From: Ophiothrix spiculata
Taxonomy: Eukaryota > Echinodermata > Ophiuroidea > Amphilepidida > Ophiotrichidae
NCBI GenBank assembly: GCA_000969725.1
Contig: JXSR01S034091.1
Length of the DNA stretch: 40,443 bases
Direction: 5' to 3' (one strand)
Shown one piece after another: positions 34,501 through 39,659 of this stretch. Position 1 is the stretch's first letter. Each line of letters begins with the position of its first letter. Below the pieces are notes generated by a model that saw only the letters and a list, made by a program, of their open reading frames with translations, was not told the DNA's origin and did not search any database. Position numbers and translations under genes: made by a program.

Positions 34501-37500
34501 ACTTCAAGCTTGAACTGTTTGAAATCCCATGATCAGTCACAATACATATCAGTCAAAAGCACTTGAGCATGGAATCTGATGCCTAGTTTTTTCACACTTA
34601 ACTAACTGCCATCCACTTTATCCAATTAGGCTTACCTTCCATTAGTGTCAGCATCAACATTCATCACAGCCTCAACTACAGTCTATTGAAAAAAAAAGAA
34701 GAAAAAAAAAACCATCATGTAATTTATTTGATGACATAGAATAAATACTTCATTACTTAAAAAAAAATAACCTGAAATAATCGTATACTTTTACAGGTTT
34801 TAATAGTCAAACTTTTTCCTAAATGGTGGGTTGGCATCAGTCGCAATTCATCTTTAAAATACAAAAACATTTGTTAGAAATATAATTGAAGATATGAAGT
34901 AGGTTTGAAATTTATATTTCCTCATCATCTTGACTAGGTTTATTGCATGCCAATGCCTTTAAGAATATAGTACAAAAACACCTTCATACTTTGAGTAAGT
35001 TTTTGTAAGTTTTTCGGGCTGCATAACTGACCGCATAAGTTAATGGATTATAAAAGCATCTTGGTTATGCTAGAAGAGCTGTCTTCATAATTCCATCTGT
35101 GCTGCTAGGGACTTTGACACATTCAAATCAAATGTCAAACTCATCTCTATCCACAGTGACTTTGATTTTCTGATTTTCTTTGTTTGCATGTTTCACCTAT
35201 ATTGTGTTTGTTGTTATTGCTGCTTTGTATCTCTTTGAAAAAGCAGGGTAAATTTGGTTAAGTTAGGTTAAGTTAAGTTAAGTTAAGTTAGTATGAAGTT
35301 AGCATTGGGTATGATATACAAAAACACACTAAACATCATGTCTGGGTGGACTAGGGCTACTTTGACCAAATAGAAATTTTAAAGACATTTCTTGTTTCCC
35401 AAAGATCTCTTTCCTTACCTTTTTTTAGCAACCTCTACATACTACTGTATTGTAAATGCTAATATTTTTGCGCTCAGAATTTTTGCGCACGACAAATTTT
35501 GGACCATTTCGCGCGTTTTTATTTTAGCGCACGTGAACATTGGGCAAGTATGGAATTTCCTTCACAACAAATACAGGCTTGCCAACATCAGGAAGTCAAA
35601 AAGCCTACTCCACGGACTCGACCCAAAACGGATGGGACCCTCCCCCCGAAAGATCCTAAATTGTAAGGTTTTCATCAGCAGATTTTTAACAAAATGCTAC
35701 TATTGAGAAAGTTATAACATCAATCTTGTGCATATAAAGTATGCATGGCAAGGGTCCACCTTAGGGGCATGGCCCCGGGGCATGGCAGCAAGGTTCAGGG
35801 GCCCCCTTAAGAACTCTAGTGGGGTCAAGGGGTATCGTCCGGTGAGGTTGAGGGCAAAGCGCACCCACCAGCCAGAGAGCTTCTGCACATCTACCACCAC
35901 AGGAGAGGGTAAAATAATTGTAATGTTTTACTCACAGGTATAAAGTCCAAAAATAAGCAAAGGTTTGACATTATGGCCCCCTGCAAGGACTGGCCCCAAG
36001 TCCTGCTCATGGGGACCAGATGGGGTCTACACTACTCCTGGGGGTCCCGTTTAAAAAGTTGATGTAGTTGTAAAGGAGCAAAGGACATTTATGATTTTTT
36101 TCAAGTCTTACCGTTTAGCAGATACAAGGGTTTTTGTATCCCATATTACTATACTTTTGTACACGAAAGCACATTTTAAAATTGACCTACTGATCCTACA
36201 GTAGATCACAGTTGACTGATTTTATTATATATGATGTGTTATAAAATTATGATAATTTAATCAATTTTAGCATTTTTACTATTTTTTGGGGGGTGGGGGT
36301 GGGGGCATCTACCCCCTTCATTTACCTATATCCAACTTGCACCATCATTTCTCTTGCCAATTCACTCCATCCCTTTACAGGGGCATTACAGTGCCAGTTG
36401 GTGCACCTAAATTAATAGGGAACCTGACCCTATTTTGATTCTAAGGTGTCATTGAAGATCTTTTAAAAAGTGTTTGAGTGAGTTGAAGTCACTGTAGGAG
36501 GTTGGGAACCACCATTAAAATAGAAGCAGAATGGTGGCGACTTTTGTAAGATTTTGGCTCGAATATGTGTTCCAAGAGCATAAATATATATTGACTACAT
36601 GTGGCTTTGTGACTTTCCTTGTCTTTATTAACAACCTTTTTGATATTTTGGCCCAAATATATGCCACAGGAGAATAAAAATTGGTGACTTTTCGATGTAT
36701 TTTTCAGTTCTTTTAATTATCAGATATGCAAAAATCGTACTAACACGATTTTTTGACAACGTAAAAACGTAAAAATCGTAACAAATACGATAAAATCTTA
36801 CTAGTTGGCAAGCCTGCAAATACACATTAATTTTGGCAGTGCTTTTATTATCGAAAAGCGTGAAAATAAATGTAGCGTGAAAATAAATGTAGCGCGAAAA
36901 ATACCACTTATACAGTATGACATTTAGCCCCTGGCAATGAATAAATTGTGGCTTCAAGGCAACATTTGTACCCATATAGAGGGAAATTTAGTTCACTCAC
37001 ACAAAAGCTCTAGAAGAAACTTAACCCTTTGAACCCGACGAGCCAGTATACCTGCTTATGTGTACATGTACCGTATACCTGATGAGCCGGTAAACCGGCT
37101 ATTAGGTCACGTGTCAGAAACTTGATGTGTCCGTCAACAAGCATGGGTAGTTACAATTTTCAATTGTCTTATTTAGATTGGAAGACATCAATGAAGCTTT
37201 GAACCAATGGTTGATGGGTCATTTTCTCTTATTTACTCGAAAGAGGTGAAAAATTCCTCATATTTTCGTAAATTTGATCACAATTTTAAACAAATGTGGC
37301 TTCGCCCATAGACTACAACGTAAATGTCGAATATGTTGGTCGACATAAATAGTATTCTTTTTTTAAACTTTTGGGTTGGGGGTCAGCGGTACTGATACAC
37401 GTTGAATGGCCAGGGTTCAAAGGGTTAAAATGCTGCAACTTGTCACATCTATGAAGCATCCCTACCTGTCAAATGCATTGATTTATTACTGACCTGTTTG

Positions 37501-39574
37501 ACTATTGCCTTGACAGCATTCCCAGCTTCCTCTCGATATCTGTCGATGAATTCAAACTTTCGCTGTCTCAGCATGCCTAATAGGATTGATGTCAGCCTCT
37601 CCTACATAAAACAATAATGTTATTCAATTAGAAAAGATCACTGATTTAAAGAACTCACCTGTGTAGATATTTTGTTCAAAATTTGTTTTTGTTTTTGTTT
37701 TTCCAAACCAGCTGATTTCAATACTAAAAACTATTAACCTACTCCACTTATACTTTGATCAACACTAAATAGGCGGAAAATATGAGGCTTTTCTTCATCC
37801 GCAAGTGAACATAATCCCAGTTACACACGCGCTGTAGATACTGATGCGCGAGTCAAACGTGCAACACGCGCTGCGTCTTTTGCAGTTGTGCTGTGTCCAG
37901 CTTCGCACACGCTTATCTGTATCAATTCACGATGTGAAGAGGCCTGTCTATTGGTGTTGATCAAAGTATAATTACATATCACAAGTTCTTTTAAAGTATC
38001 ATGTATGAGAGCAAACCCAGATAGCAAAGTTACATTGGGCCAACTAATGTTGGTATGTGGGAAATTTAATTGGAAATGATATGACTAAACAGTAAAAGGG
38101 TGATGTTTGAAGTTTAAAATCTGCTCCATTTAAACCATGTGTGTTGAATGAAAGTATGCATTTCCCATAACATAAACTTAAAGGGACTGGCCTAGATTCT
38201 TCCCACTAATTTTTTACCTACATATATTTTTTACTTTAATCGATAGAACATGTTTATAGTAATATAACCTGCAAGTAGTTTTCAATGATTTTGAGGAATA
38301 TTGGAGAATATTGCAATTCTTTACCTACTTAAATTTTTTCGCTGGCACAAAAAAGTGGTGTGAAAACAGTGTTTCTAGTTTGAAAACTTACAAAAATCTT
38401 GTTTCTACACATGTGATGGCCAAAAAAATCATTTTTGATGTATTAAATTATATCTAGGACCTTTGTTTGATATTTTATCTGGTAAATCCATCTGAGGTAC
38501 AAATCTAGGATTTACAAAACACAGGATAGTCACACTACCATCAAAGAATGATATATTGCAAATGAGTTCTCTCTCAATTTGAGCCATTTGTGTGTAAATT
38601 TTTGCACTTTTTTGGATTTTAATATACTTTTAAGCTTTATTTAGAGCATTCCATAAGTTTTTAATTCTAGGTGGAATCTAGGCTATTCCCTGTAACTCCA
38701 TACAAAATTTACCCATACAAAATCAATCATGTGGCTTTAAGATACACACTGCTGGTTGCATTTGCATAAAACAGGGACCAGTATTTTGGATTTTTATTTA
38801 CATCAATCCAATAAATTGTGGCATTGAGATTATGTTATTTCGACACTATTCTTATTATAGATTGGAACAGAATCAACAGTAAACAAGTTTAAATAAATTT
38901 CTGCCCATTGGTTTGAAATTCATGACTGGAAAATATCCATATTTTTACACAGTGGTAATGAGCTTATGAATAATTTCTAAGGAGTATGCCTTTGAATTTT
39001 AACATATTGGATTACGGTCCAGGAAATTATCCATTTTGATAATTATGAAAGAACAAATATCAGAATATACATGCATTTATTCACATTAACTGAAACTATA
39101 CAGACACAGATTTGTGATGATTTAGCACATTTGATAAAAAAAAAACCTACATGCCTTTACGCTTGCGGAAATATTAAGTGGCAAAAGTGTACTGAAGAGA
39201 TTTCAGTTACAATTTTCAATTGAATTGGTCTGATCATTTTGATTTCATGAGCAGTTTTTGTATATTACAGTTGCCTATACTTCACATTGTTAAATTACAG
39301 TTCATATAATAAGACACATTTTTCAATTACATCTTCATAACGGAACATGTTTCAGCTCTGCAACATTTTTGCATCGTTTTGAGAAAAATATTGGACCAAA
39401 ATGTCAAAATATTGAAGAAAATAGACCAAGTTCCTTTTAAAAAGACCTACCTCTTGTGGGGGTGTTCTTTCATCAAGCGGTCTGTGTAAATCTGCTGCTA
39501 TAAAACGACTGAATTCATCTTGTAACATCTTGTCAATAAGCTTCTCCAATTCAACAAGTTGTGACCCTAGATGC
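10465..39574 (-). CDS. VPS54: VPS54, GARP complex subunit (17 exons, 5' part outside window)
   Basis: VPS54 is a subunit of the Golgi-associated retrograde protein (GARP) complex with VPS51, VPS52 and VPS53. GARP tethers endosome-derived carriers at the trans-Golgi network. The spliced product here is 603 residues, from an internal HLGSQLVELEKLIDKM to a terminal DDIWDR-stop. Similarity to vertebrate VPS54, recalled from memory, runs through every exon except the low-complexity linker in e5 and the short e10. Strongest blocks are GQKYTVVGTVLLLLKMIAEY, GAGALQLVGLKTITTKNLAL and WEVKAPVPSPCFREICKRM. Residues about 365-500 correspond to the conserved Vps54-like C-terminal domain. All 16 introns are GT-AG and all phases agree, so the frame is open throughout. 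The vertebrate protein is about 977 residues, so roughly 350 N-terminal residues are missing beyond the right edge. No promoter or start codon is in the window. Confidence 0.95.
10565..11999. other. VPS54 intron e16-e17, right of last exon
   Basis: No second gene seen. Holds a possible tRNA-derived SINE remnant near 11290-11370, but otherwise AT-rich unrecognised sequence. Confidence 0.5.
11285..11370 (+). repeat. Possible tRNA-derived SINE head
   Basis: tagctttgcttagtcg (box A-like) is followed about 35 bp later by agtttcaaatcctagtgg, close to the box B consensus GGTTCRAATCC. It does not fold as a complete tRNA, so a degraded SINE is more likely than a tRNA gene. Confidence 0.35.
12000..12637. 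mobile_element. pogo/Tigger-like non-autonomous element
   Basis: Left end CAGTTGACGCCGCTTAATTG; right end in reverse complement TAGTGGACGCTGTGTAATCG. This matches the CAGTTGAC...GCTTAATTcGGA ends of pogo/Tigger elements. TA duplications sit at 11998-11999 and 12638-12639. No transposase ORF. It is split by the MITE at 12240-12430 and ends 28 bp from VPS54 exon e16. Confidence 0.75.
12240..12430. mobile_element. 191-bp palindromic MITE nested in pogo-like element
   Basis: Arms of about 72 bp (12240-12312 and 12358-12430) are nearly perfect inverted copies: TAGACnACTTTCGTATG, CCCATAATGCATCTTGAAAG, ACCACAAATACGGGACCTTG, TGACGTATCTTGC. The short frames here on both strands are artefacts of the palindrome. 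Confidence 0.88.
12666..12868 (-). CDS. VPS54: VPS54 exon e16
   Basis: 67 codons plus GG: WEVKAPVPSPCFREICKRMR through KEQLIRLNVRRDGGPKH. Acceptor TTCCCAG, donor GTAAGA. Strong match to vertebrate YEVKAPVPSACFRNICKQM and the NDGGPQNG end. A pogo-like element ends 28 bp past the exon, just outside the donor. Confidence 0.97.
12957..13088. mobile_element. Short MITE with GGCYCRTATTCA ends
   Basis: Left ggctcgtattcactaatcc and aggaataact; right mirrored as ggaataactgg near ggcccatattcatag in reverse complement. The GGGCCYRTATTCAYA terminus is common in invertebrate MITEs. Confidence 0.55.
13755..13870 (+). repeat. Possible tRNA-derived SINE fragment
   Basis: gcaactcagtggttctgagt then tcaattccaggtatggtgtc resembles a box B (GGTTCAAWTCC) followed by a SINE body with cttcccaatttgtatt. 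No box A or poly(A) could be fixed, so the assignment is tentative. Confidence 0.4.
13871..14361 (-). repeat. Composite palindromic repeat, copy 1
   Basis: Two modules. 14195-14361 is a 167-bp near-palindrome (GGTATTCAAACACGCCACAG and GAGT(TG)TTCATCGCGAATCAAC, mirrored). 13871-14194 is a non-palindromic module with GCGTAAACGCACT, AAAATCTTCCTGGAAACGTATG and TTCATAAAAACATTTAGCA when read on minus. Both modules recur in the same relative order at 28404-29183 on the plus strand, so they travel as one unit. The frame at 13821-14192 is inside this repeat and is not a gene. Confidence 0.85.
14415..14495 (-). CDS. VPS54: VPS54 exon e15
   Basis: 27 codons, DYNDHVQEITNKLVAIMDDS to FRQCLST. Acceptor TTGACAG, donor GTAAGC, phase 0 at both ends. 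Matches the vertebrate EISAKLVAIMDSLFDKLLS helix. Confidence 0.96.
14605..14773. mobile_element. 169-bp MITE with 25-bp perfect TIR
   Basis: ACCCTTGTCTCACACCAGTT then GGGCC-type sequence at 14605-14630 is repeated in reverse complement at 14749-14773. The inside is itself loosely palindromic (tcaagcgtacgcttga; GAAACGGG/CTGTTTC). Confidence 0.82.
15175..15296 (-). CDS. VPS54: VPS54 exon e14
   Basis: Codes (A)LTSRCLQLVALYIPIVKEFF through KQQVLLKNFDKIFK. Acceptor TTGGCAG, donor GTGAGT. Matches vertebrate LQLIVHYIPVIRAHFEARLPPKQ. Confidence 0.96.
15487..15994. mobile_element. piggyBac-like MITE, copy A
   Basis: TTAA at 15487-15490 and 15991-15994. Termini CCCTTTGAACCC (left) and reverse complement CCCTTTGAACCC (right) are the CCCTTTG-type ends of piggyBac elements. 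The core has repeated GAGCCGGTNTACCGGCTC-type palindromes near the right end and gtagtctatgggcaaagcca. Same family as copy B at 37025-37424. About 500 bp, no transposase. Confidence 0.87.
15995..16431. other. VPS54 intron sequence, nothing recognised
   Basis: AT-rich with a small (GTGA)n run at 16080-16095. No gene or element with clear ends. Confidence 0.4.
16432..16519 (-). CDS. VPS54: VPS54 exon e13
   Basis: 29 codons plus one base: LFNSRSCQLILGAGALQLVG then LKTITTKNL. Acceptor TTTTTAG, donor GTAAGC. Nearly identical to vertebrate FNSRSCQLVLGAGALQVVGL, among the most conserved stretches of the protein. Confidence 0.97.
16520..17534. other. VPS54 intron e12-e13
   Basis: About 1 kb with no recognised element. 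The open frames at 17304-17486 (plus) and extending exon e12 (minus) are not independent genes. Confidence 0.45.
17535..17640 (-). CDS. VPS54: VPS54 exon e12
   Basis: Codes (G)TVLLLLKMIAEYCQCVEDIP through VTRLIEILQ. Acceptor CTACAG, donor GTAAGG. Matches the core of the Vps54 domain (EYCQCV...IPSVTTDMLTRL). Confidence 0.96.
17796..18053. mobile_element. MITE with TIR TATGTGATGRCTCRYCCCGA
   Basis: Left tatgtgatgactcatcccga then aaagggtgactttgc; right in reverse complement ATGTGATGGCTCGCCCCGAA then GGGGGGACTTTGC. Core shares aaggtgtcatttttaagctt with the element at 8041-8455. The two opposing frames (17792-18154 minus, 17952-18206 plus) overlap it and are not genes. Confidence 0.72.
18054..19029. 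other. VPS54 intron e11-e12, unrecognised part
   Basis: Somewhat less AT-rich around 18590-18790, where opposing frames of 90-99 codons overlap. Neither resembles a known family. No clear repeat ends. Confidence 0.4.
19030..19550 (+). repeat. Fragment of the AAGGTCA-rich repeat family
   Basis: Contains tgaccttgaaa/tgactttgacc runs and then cataaattaggtactaaatg then agcatattttgcactaaaattgcag. This matches the tandem block at 33500-33880 (aaattaggtacttaattagc, atattttgcnntcaaattgcag). Includes a 17-C run at 19493-19509. Confidence 0.6.
19562..19689 (-). other. Cryptic exon-like block in VPS54 intron e11-e12
   Basis: 128 bp, visibly more GC-rich than its surroundings. On minus it is bordered by TTTTTGTCTAG (acceptor-like) and GTAAGT (strong donor). 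If spliced after e11 it would read GQETCHSKCLSGISFRHSQS onward for about 42 codons, then TAA one base before the donor. A second frame is also open (VPFQMSVRHILPPFTILGWD). Neither matches VPS54 or a family I recognise. Could be a poison exon or a transposon scrap. Confidence 0.3.
19782..19845 (-). CDS. VPS54: VPS54 exon e11
   Basis: Codes (G)DTLRKPLDCLQINGQKYTVV plus GG. Acceptor TTTTCAG, donor GTAAGT. Aligns with the vertebrate VLIVEGQQYAVVG segment. Joins e12 to make VVGTVLLLL. Confidence 0.93.
20571..20618 (-). CDS. VPS54: VPS54 exon e10
   Basis: Codes (G)NISLALLAKTDQGNQ plus one base. Acceptor TTACTAG, donor GTAAGT. Short and unconserved, aligned to the spacer between VPAEFQDLVDSLSDG and the GQQYAVVG motif. 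Phases (1 in, 1 out) fit both neighbours. Confidence 0.85.
20619..21174. other. VPS54 intron e9-e10, weakly repetitive
   Basis: Contains paired gtcgggcag-ttaactttc and gttacccgccat motifs at 20775-20810 and 20985-21065, suggesting an old inverted-repeat element, but its ends cannot be fixed. The plus frame at 20888-21118 lies within it. Confidence 0.35.
21175..21475. mobile_element. 301-bp MITE with TIR AAAGSTGGTTTCAGA
   Basis: Left aaagctggtttcagacttgc; right in reverse complement AAAGGTGGTTTCAGATTAGC. TA at both borders. Interior rich in CGTACGAC/GTCGT motifs in both orientations. Confidence 0.75.
21646..22369. mobile_element. TTAA-flanked foldback, second family member
   Basis: TTAA at 21646-21649 and 22366-22369. 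Ends GGGCCCTG...; arms mirrored over well over 200 bp (TTTTCAGAAATGTTTTTTGC, TTTGTAACTCAGCAATGG, TACAAATAAAAGTATATA, TTTTTGGACC). Shares TTTCTGAAA, GCNTTTGTAACTCAGCAA and the inner ttgagaaatg-gttcctaga core with 3510-3954. No transposase. Confidence 0.82.
22621..22924. mobile_element. MITE with TIR GCCATCCATTATGRGACGAT
   Basis: Left gccatccattatgggacgat then agatgac; right mirrored as gtcatctatcgtctcataat then ggatgggc. Interior includes a CG-rich patch at 22660-22735. Frames at 22629-22811 and 22670-22915 are internal and not genes. Confidence 0.72.
22862..23083. mobile_element. Foldback overlapping the previous MITE, with 18-bp repeat array
   Basis: Left arm gagaataaaagat...gatttattgttttgc...tgtcatctatcgtctcataa, centre rich in ggttgcgggggcaccc, right arm the reverse complement ending cttttattctc. 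The right arm holds three exact copies of an 18-bp unit, CGCCCATCCATTATGAGA (22979-23032), where the left arm has one. The same arm occurs at 40354-40443. Confidence 0.8.
22979..23032 (+). repeat. 3 x 18-bp tandem repeat
   Basis: Three identical consecutive units cgcccatccattatgaga. The homologous place at the right window edge has only one unit. Confidence 0.93.
23199..23382. mobile_element. Short MITE, relative of the 33042-34497 element
   Basis: Left aataggccactcaaaaatgt with agggcagtttaaacaaaaatcc; right in reverse complement CTATAGGCCAAACAATAATT with TTGGACAGTGTAAACAAAAC. The right end is almost the same as the ends of the 1.46-kb element at 33042-34497. An (ATAAA)n run sits in the middle. 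Confidence 0.68.
23398..23477 (-). CDS. VPS54: VPS54 exon e9
   Basis: Codes (S)LILDSERWKQAEVPAELQ through DLLCEMAK plus one base. Acceptor CTACAG. Donor GTGTGT is the weakest in the gene. Matches vertebrate LLLDNERWKQADVPAEFQDL, the entry to the conserved C-terminal domain. Confidence 0.95.
23679..23728 (-). CDS. VPS54: VPS54 exon e8
   Basis: Codes ANKFVSRFHEERKTKL plus two bases of Ser. Acceptor CTGCAG, donor GTAAGC. Near-identical to the vertebrate FVNRFHEERKTKLSLLLD block. Confidence 0.95.
23729..25000. other. VPS54 intron e7-e8
   Basis: AT-rich. 24360-24740 resembles one arm of the TTAA foldback family (ccaaaa-rich core, tttctggaaatgtacactttta, ends near ccccccttaaag), but the other arm is missing or unrecognisable. 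No gene. Confidence 0.4.
25001..25132 (-). CDS. VPS54: VPS54 exon e7
   Basis: 44 codons, DGFLERLSSSEFVSLSRAIE through ACGRRSTSLRGGLQNQ. Acceptor TCTTTCAG, donor GTAGGT, phase 0 at both ends. Matches vertebrate DGFLEKLNSMEFITLSR and ICGRKSTSLLGALQSQ. Confidence 0.95.
25450..25850 (+). mobile_element. Non-LTR retrotransposon 3' end (fragment)
   Basis: Plus frame at 25451-25741 reads VTQLLHQLEWKKLSVRRVTS then QLIIIYKELNKLAPLN and TRSHHPNNLERV. This is the post-RT tail of jockey/CR1-group elements (LqWksLeeRR...LyKi.n...). The usual WNxLPPxxxxSPSLDxFK motif follows only after a frameshift near 25720, as NLLPPDMKESPTLDHFKSHL. So it is a broken, 5'-truncated copy. Confidence 0.78.
25907..25989 (-). 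pseudogene. Decayed partial duplicate of VPS54 exon e6
   Basis: On the minus strand this reads KLTDLKDRPVSVCNYAHERC then LKFL and an in-frame TAA, followed by PEGR and a donor-like GTATGT. It is clearly related to the end of e6 (KDLLVSVCDYAHDRCLKLLI). The donor sites are 123 bp apart. Beyond the donors, both copies run on to AATTATCAAAT about 126 bp apart, which supports tandem duplication. The stop and the lack of a good acceptor argue against use as an exon. Confidence 0.8.
26030..26165 (-). CDS. VPS54: VPS54 exon e6
   Basis: Codes IPCDVDVLIAPNEHHKL through VSVCDYAHDRCLKLLIARGK. Acceptor TTTGCAG, donor GTAGGT. Resembles the vertebrate IPGGVDIM...ICHDRAVKFLMSRAK stretch. The 3' part of this exon is repeated in decayed form just downstream (25907-25989). 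Confidence 0.93.
26166..28116. other. VPS54 intron e5-e6
   Basis: Nearly 2 kb. Contains a possible old MITE at about 27158-27515 (gggcaattcatga near the left, tatgaattgcacctt near the right) and the hairpin at 27690-27757. The GC-richer patch at 26390-26445 has no recognised identity. No gene. Confidence 0.45.
27690..27757. repeat. Long hairpin, 31-32 bp arms, 5-bp loop
   Basis: 27690-27720 (agaattttactgattatata ... ataacgtg) pairs with 27726-27757 (cacgttataagtaatataat ... aaaattct) with one indel. Stem-loop this compact is either a minimal palindromic MITE or an RNA hairpin in the intron. Confidence 0.8.
28117..28340 (-). CDS. VPS54: VPS54 exon e5 (variable acidic linker)
   Basis: 74 codons plus two bases, from PGHNTMLKLVDLAAGIDSSQ to AIQEEVLQR. 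Acceptor TTTTCCAG, donor GTGAGT. Rich in Ser, Asp, Glu and Asn, with two NGEV motifs (NGEVSNGG and NGEVDLELPE). It occupies the place of the Ser-rich unconserved linker in vertebrate VPS54. Identity rests on position and on phases linking e4 to e6 (VIPCDVDV junction). Confidence 0.88.
28404..29183 (+). repeat. Composite palindromic repeat, copy 2 (interrupted)
   Basis: Same two modules as 13871-14361, in the opposite orientation: aggcattcaaacacgttaca then gagttgttcatcacaaatca, later gttgttgatttgcgatgaac, then aaaatcttcctgaaaacgta, ctgcgtaaacgcacc and gtggattcatcataaatcaa. The palindrome's centre is split by a 328-bp insert (28513-28840). Confidence 0.83.
28513..28840. mobile_element. hAT-like non-autonomous insert in the composite repeat
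   Basis: Ends CAGGG (left) and CCCTG (right), with inner TATGGAAAAAAATTAACC versus TTCGAAATCCGGGGTAAAAA in reverse complement. Flanks read GATAAAAT and ATAAAAAT. The uninterrupted copy 1 reads GATAAAAATATG here, so an 8-bp ATAAAAAT duplication with one lost A is the simplest reading. 8-bp duplications are typical of hAT transposons. Confidence 0.7.
29445..29878. mobile_element. TTAA-flanked element with TIR CACTTAAGTGCA
   Basis: TTAA at 29445-29448 and 29875-29878. Ends CACTTAAGTGCA mirrored, followed in both arms by GGTYCATATGGACCCTGGAT then TTTG. About 426 bp, ending 25 bp from VPS54 exon e4. The plus frame at 29662-29871 is inside it. Confidence 0.82.
29904..30003 (-). CDS. VPS54: VPS54 exon e4
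   Basis: Codes (S)LAEQMRNLSFPLWLDLF through VLIHTRLK. Acceptor TTTTTCAG, donor GTCAGT. Matches the vertebrate LADQMRMLNFPQWFDLL segment. A TTAA-flanked foldback element ends 25-30 bp beyond the donor, and a retrotransposon tail lies about 60 bp upstream of the acceptor. Confidence 0.94.
30373..31605 (-). pseudogene. RT domain, C-terminal part (after the stop)
   Basis: Palm and thumb portion of the retrotransposon polymerase. The frame opens right after the TAA; the first Met is at 31515. Carries SAAFDTVDH (motif A), PQGS (motif B), YGND (motif C, damaged) and the long conserved C-terminal tail ending FKKLLKTHLFNNSAA-stop. The frame stays open across 380 codons, so the copy is fairly young or was mutated only lightly. 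Confidence 0.9.
31606..32612 (-). pseudogene. Retrotransposon ORF2, endonuclease tail and RT fingers
   Basis: Runs from the remnant of the apurinic-like endonuclease (PDHFAV) through a charged linker (KKRERHRCERQF, EKVLPSYVDAEKLANDFANF) to RT motifs 1-2 (NNYRPISNLNFVSKIVERA) and the TAA. The first 15 or so residues of the longest frame (MYIPSSCVV...) come from the adjacent inverted-repeat element and do not belong to the protein. Confidence 0.88.
32613..32910. mobile_element. 298-bp inverted-repeat element at the 5' edge of the retrotransposon
   Basis: Left tggggcaaactacacaagag then ctcggaatgtacatc; right in reverse complement TGGGGCAAACTATACGAGAG then CTTGGAAAGTGCATC. Arms about 50 bp. No target duplication could be fixed. 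Sequence outside the TIR also looks mirrored (GGATnnnTGAATAAA on both sides), so the true palindrome may extend into the flanks. Confidence 0.7.
33211..33500 (+). repeat. 130-bp tandem repeat, 2.2 copies
   Basis: Units start at 33211, 33341 and 33471 with tgaaatcggacaaagttgaa. Each carries tttgacctttcttttgacct, aaggtcggacgatggg and cattgacacttttgatcgct. The short minus frame at 33284-33523 is the translation of this array. Confidence 0.88.
33500..33885 (+). repeat. 150-168-bp tandem repeat, 3 units
   Basis: attttatgcataaattatgc followed by aaattagg(t/a)acttaattagc begins near 33503, 33671 and 33821. Units carry cagctggcacaagcgcagct and atgaatgta(g/a)ggtgnacgg. Related single copy at 19430-19540. 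Confidence 0.82.
34636..34682 (-). CDS. VPS54: VPS54 exon e3 (47-bp microexon-like)
   Basis: Codes TVVEAVMNVDADTNG plus two bases (AG) that make Ser with the first base of e4. Acceptor CAATAG preceded by a long T/C run, donor GTAAGC. Weakly conserved in sequence, but its position and phases (0 in, 2 out) are exactly what e2 and e4 require. Confidence 0.88.
34683..35442. other. VPS54 intron e2-e3, left part
   Basis: Only a pentanucleotide (TTAAG)n run at 35256-35291 is recognised. No gene. Confidence 0.5.
35443..36917. mobile_element. Outer DNA-transposon remnant with TACTGTA ends
   Basis: Left tactgtattgtaaatgctaa then tatttttgcgc; right in reverse complement TACTGTATAAGTGGTATTTT then TCGCGC, with repeated gcg(c/t)gaaaataaatgtag inside. 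The original element was about 230 bp; the rest is the nested insert at 35574-36816. Confidence 0.65.
35574..36816. mobile_element. 1.24-kb nested element, CAGGCTTGCCAAC TIR, CAAATA duplication
   Basis: CAGGCTTGCCAAC at 35574-35586 is exactly mirrored at 36804-36816. CAAATA directly abuts both ends (35568-35573 and 36817-36822), extending to 8 bp (CAAATACA) if the terminal CA is counted. This suggests hAT-type insertion into the outer element. Interior holds GC-rich sequence at 35620-36060 and a G-run at 36287-36305. Opposing frames at 35712-35943 match no family I know. Confidence 0.78.
37021..37428. mobile_element. piggyBac-like MITE, copy B
   Basis: TTAA at 37021-37024 and 37425-37428; ends CCCTTTGAACCC mirrored. 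Reverse orientation relative to copy A: gagccggtaaaccggct near the left, cccatagactacaacgtaaa and tgtcgaatatgttggt in the middle. About 400 bp. Confidence 0.87.
37494..37601 (-). CDS. VPS54: VPS54 exon e2
   Basis: 36 whole codons, ERLTSILLGMLRQRKFEFID onward to AVKAIVKQ. Acceptor ATGTAG, donor GTCAGT. Matches the vertebrate ERLISLVFGLLKQRK block. Phase 0 at both ends. Confidence 0.94.
37749..37970. mobile_element. 222-bp MITE with TIR TATACTTTGATCAACAC
   Basis: tatactttgatcaacactaa at the left, ttggtgttgatcaaagtata at the right. Interior CG-rich with repeated acacgcgctg motifs. The minus frame at 37821-38027 overlaps it and is not a gene. Confidence 0.8.
38182..38691. mobile_element. Diverged MITE with TIR AGGGAMTRGCCTAGATTC
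   Basis: agggactggcctagattc (38182-38199) is mirrored at 38674-38691 with two mismatches. TTAA precedes the left end only. About 510 bp. Confidence 0.6.
38692..39450. other. VPS54 intron e1-e2
   Basis: AT-rich. Only a one-sided end of the 3241-4154 element family (tttacgcttgcggaaatatt then aagtggcaaaagtgta) near 39157-39192. No gene. Confidence 0.4.
39451..39574 (-). CDS. VPS54: VPS54 exon e1 (first exon in window)
   Basis: Acceptor TATAG at the right, donor GTAGGT at the left. One leading base completes a codon from an upstream exon outside the window, then 41 codons: HLGSQLVELEKLIDKM through ADLHRPLDERTPPQE. This matches the segment of vertebrate VPS54 that joins the N-terminal (Vps54_N/DUF2450) region to the helical middle. 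Ends in phase 0. Confidence 0.93.
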
Positions 39575-39659
39575 CTATAAAAGGTGAAACAAAATTGAAA
39601 TATTAACTACTTCTACAATCATAGGATCTGCCTCATAGGATCTGCCCAAATATGAGGGT

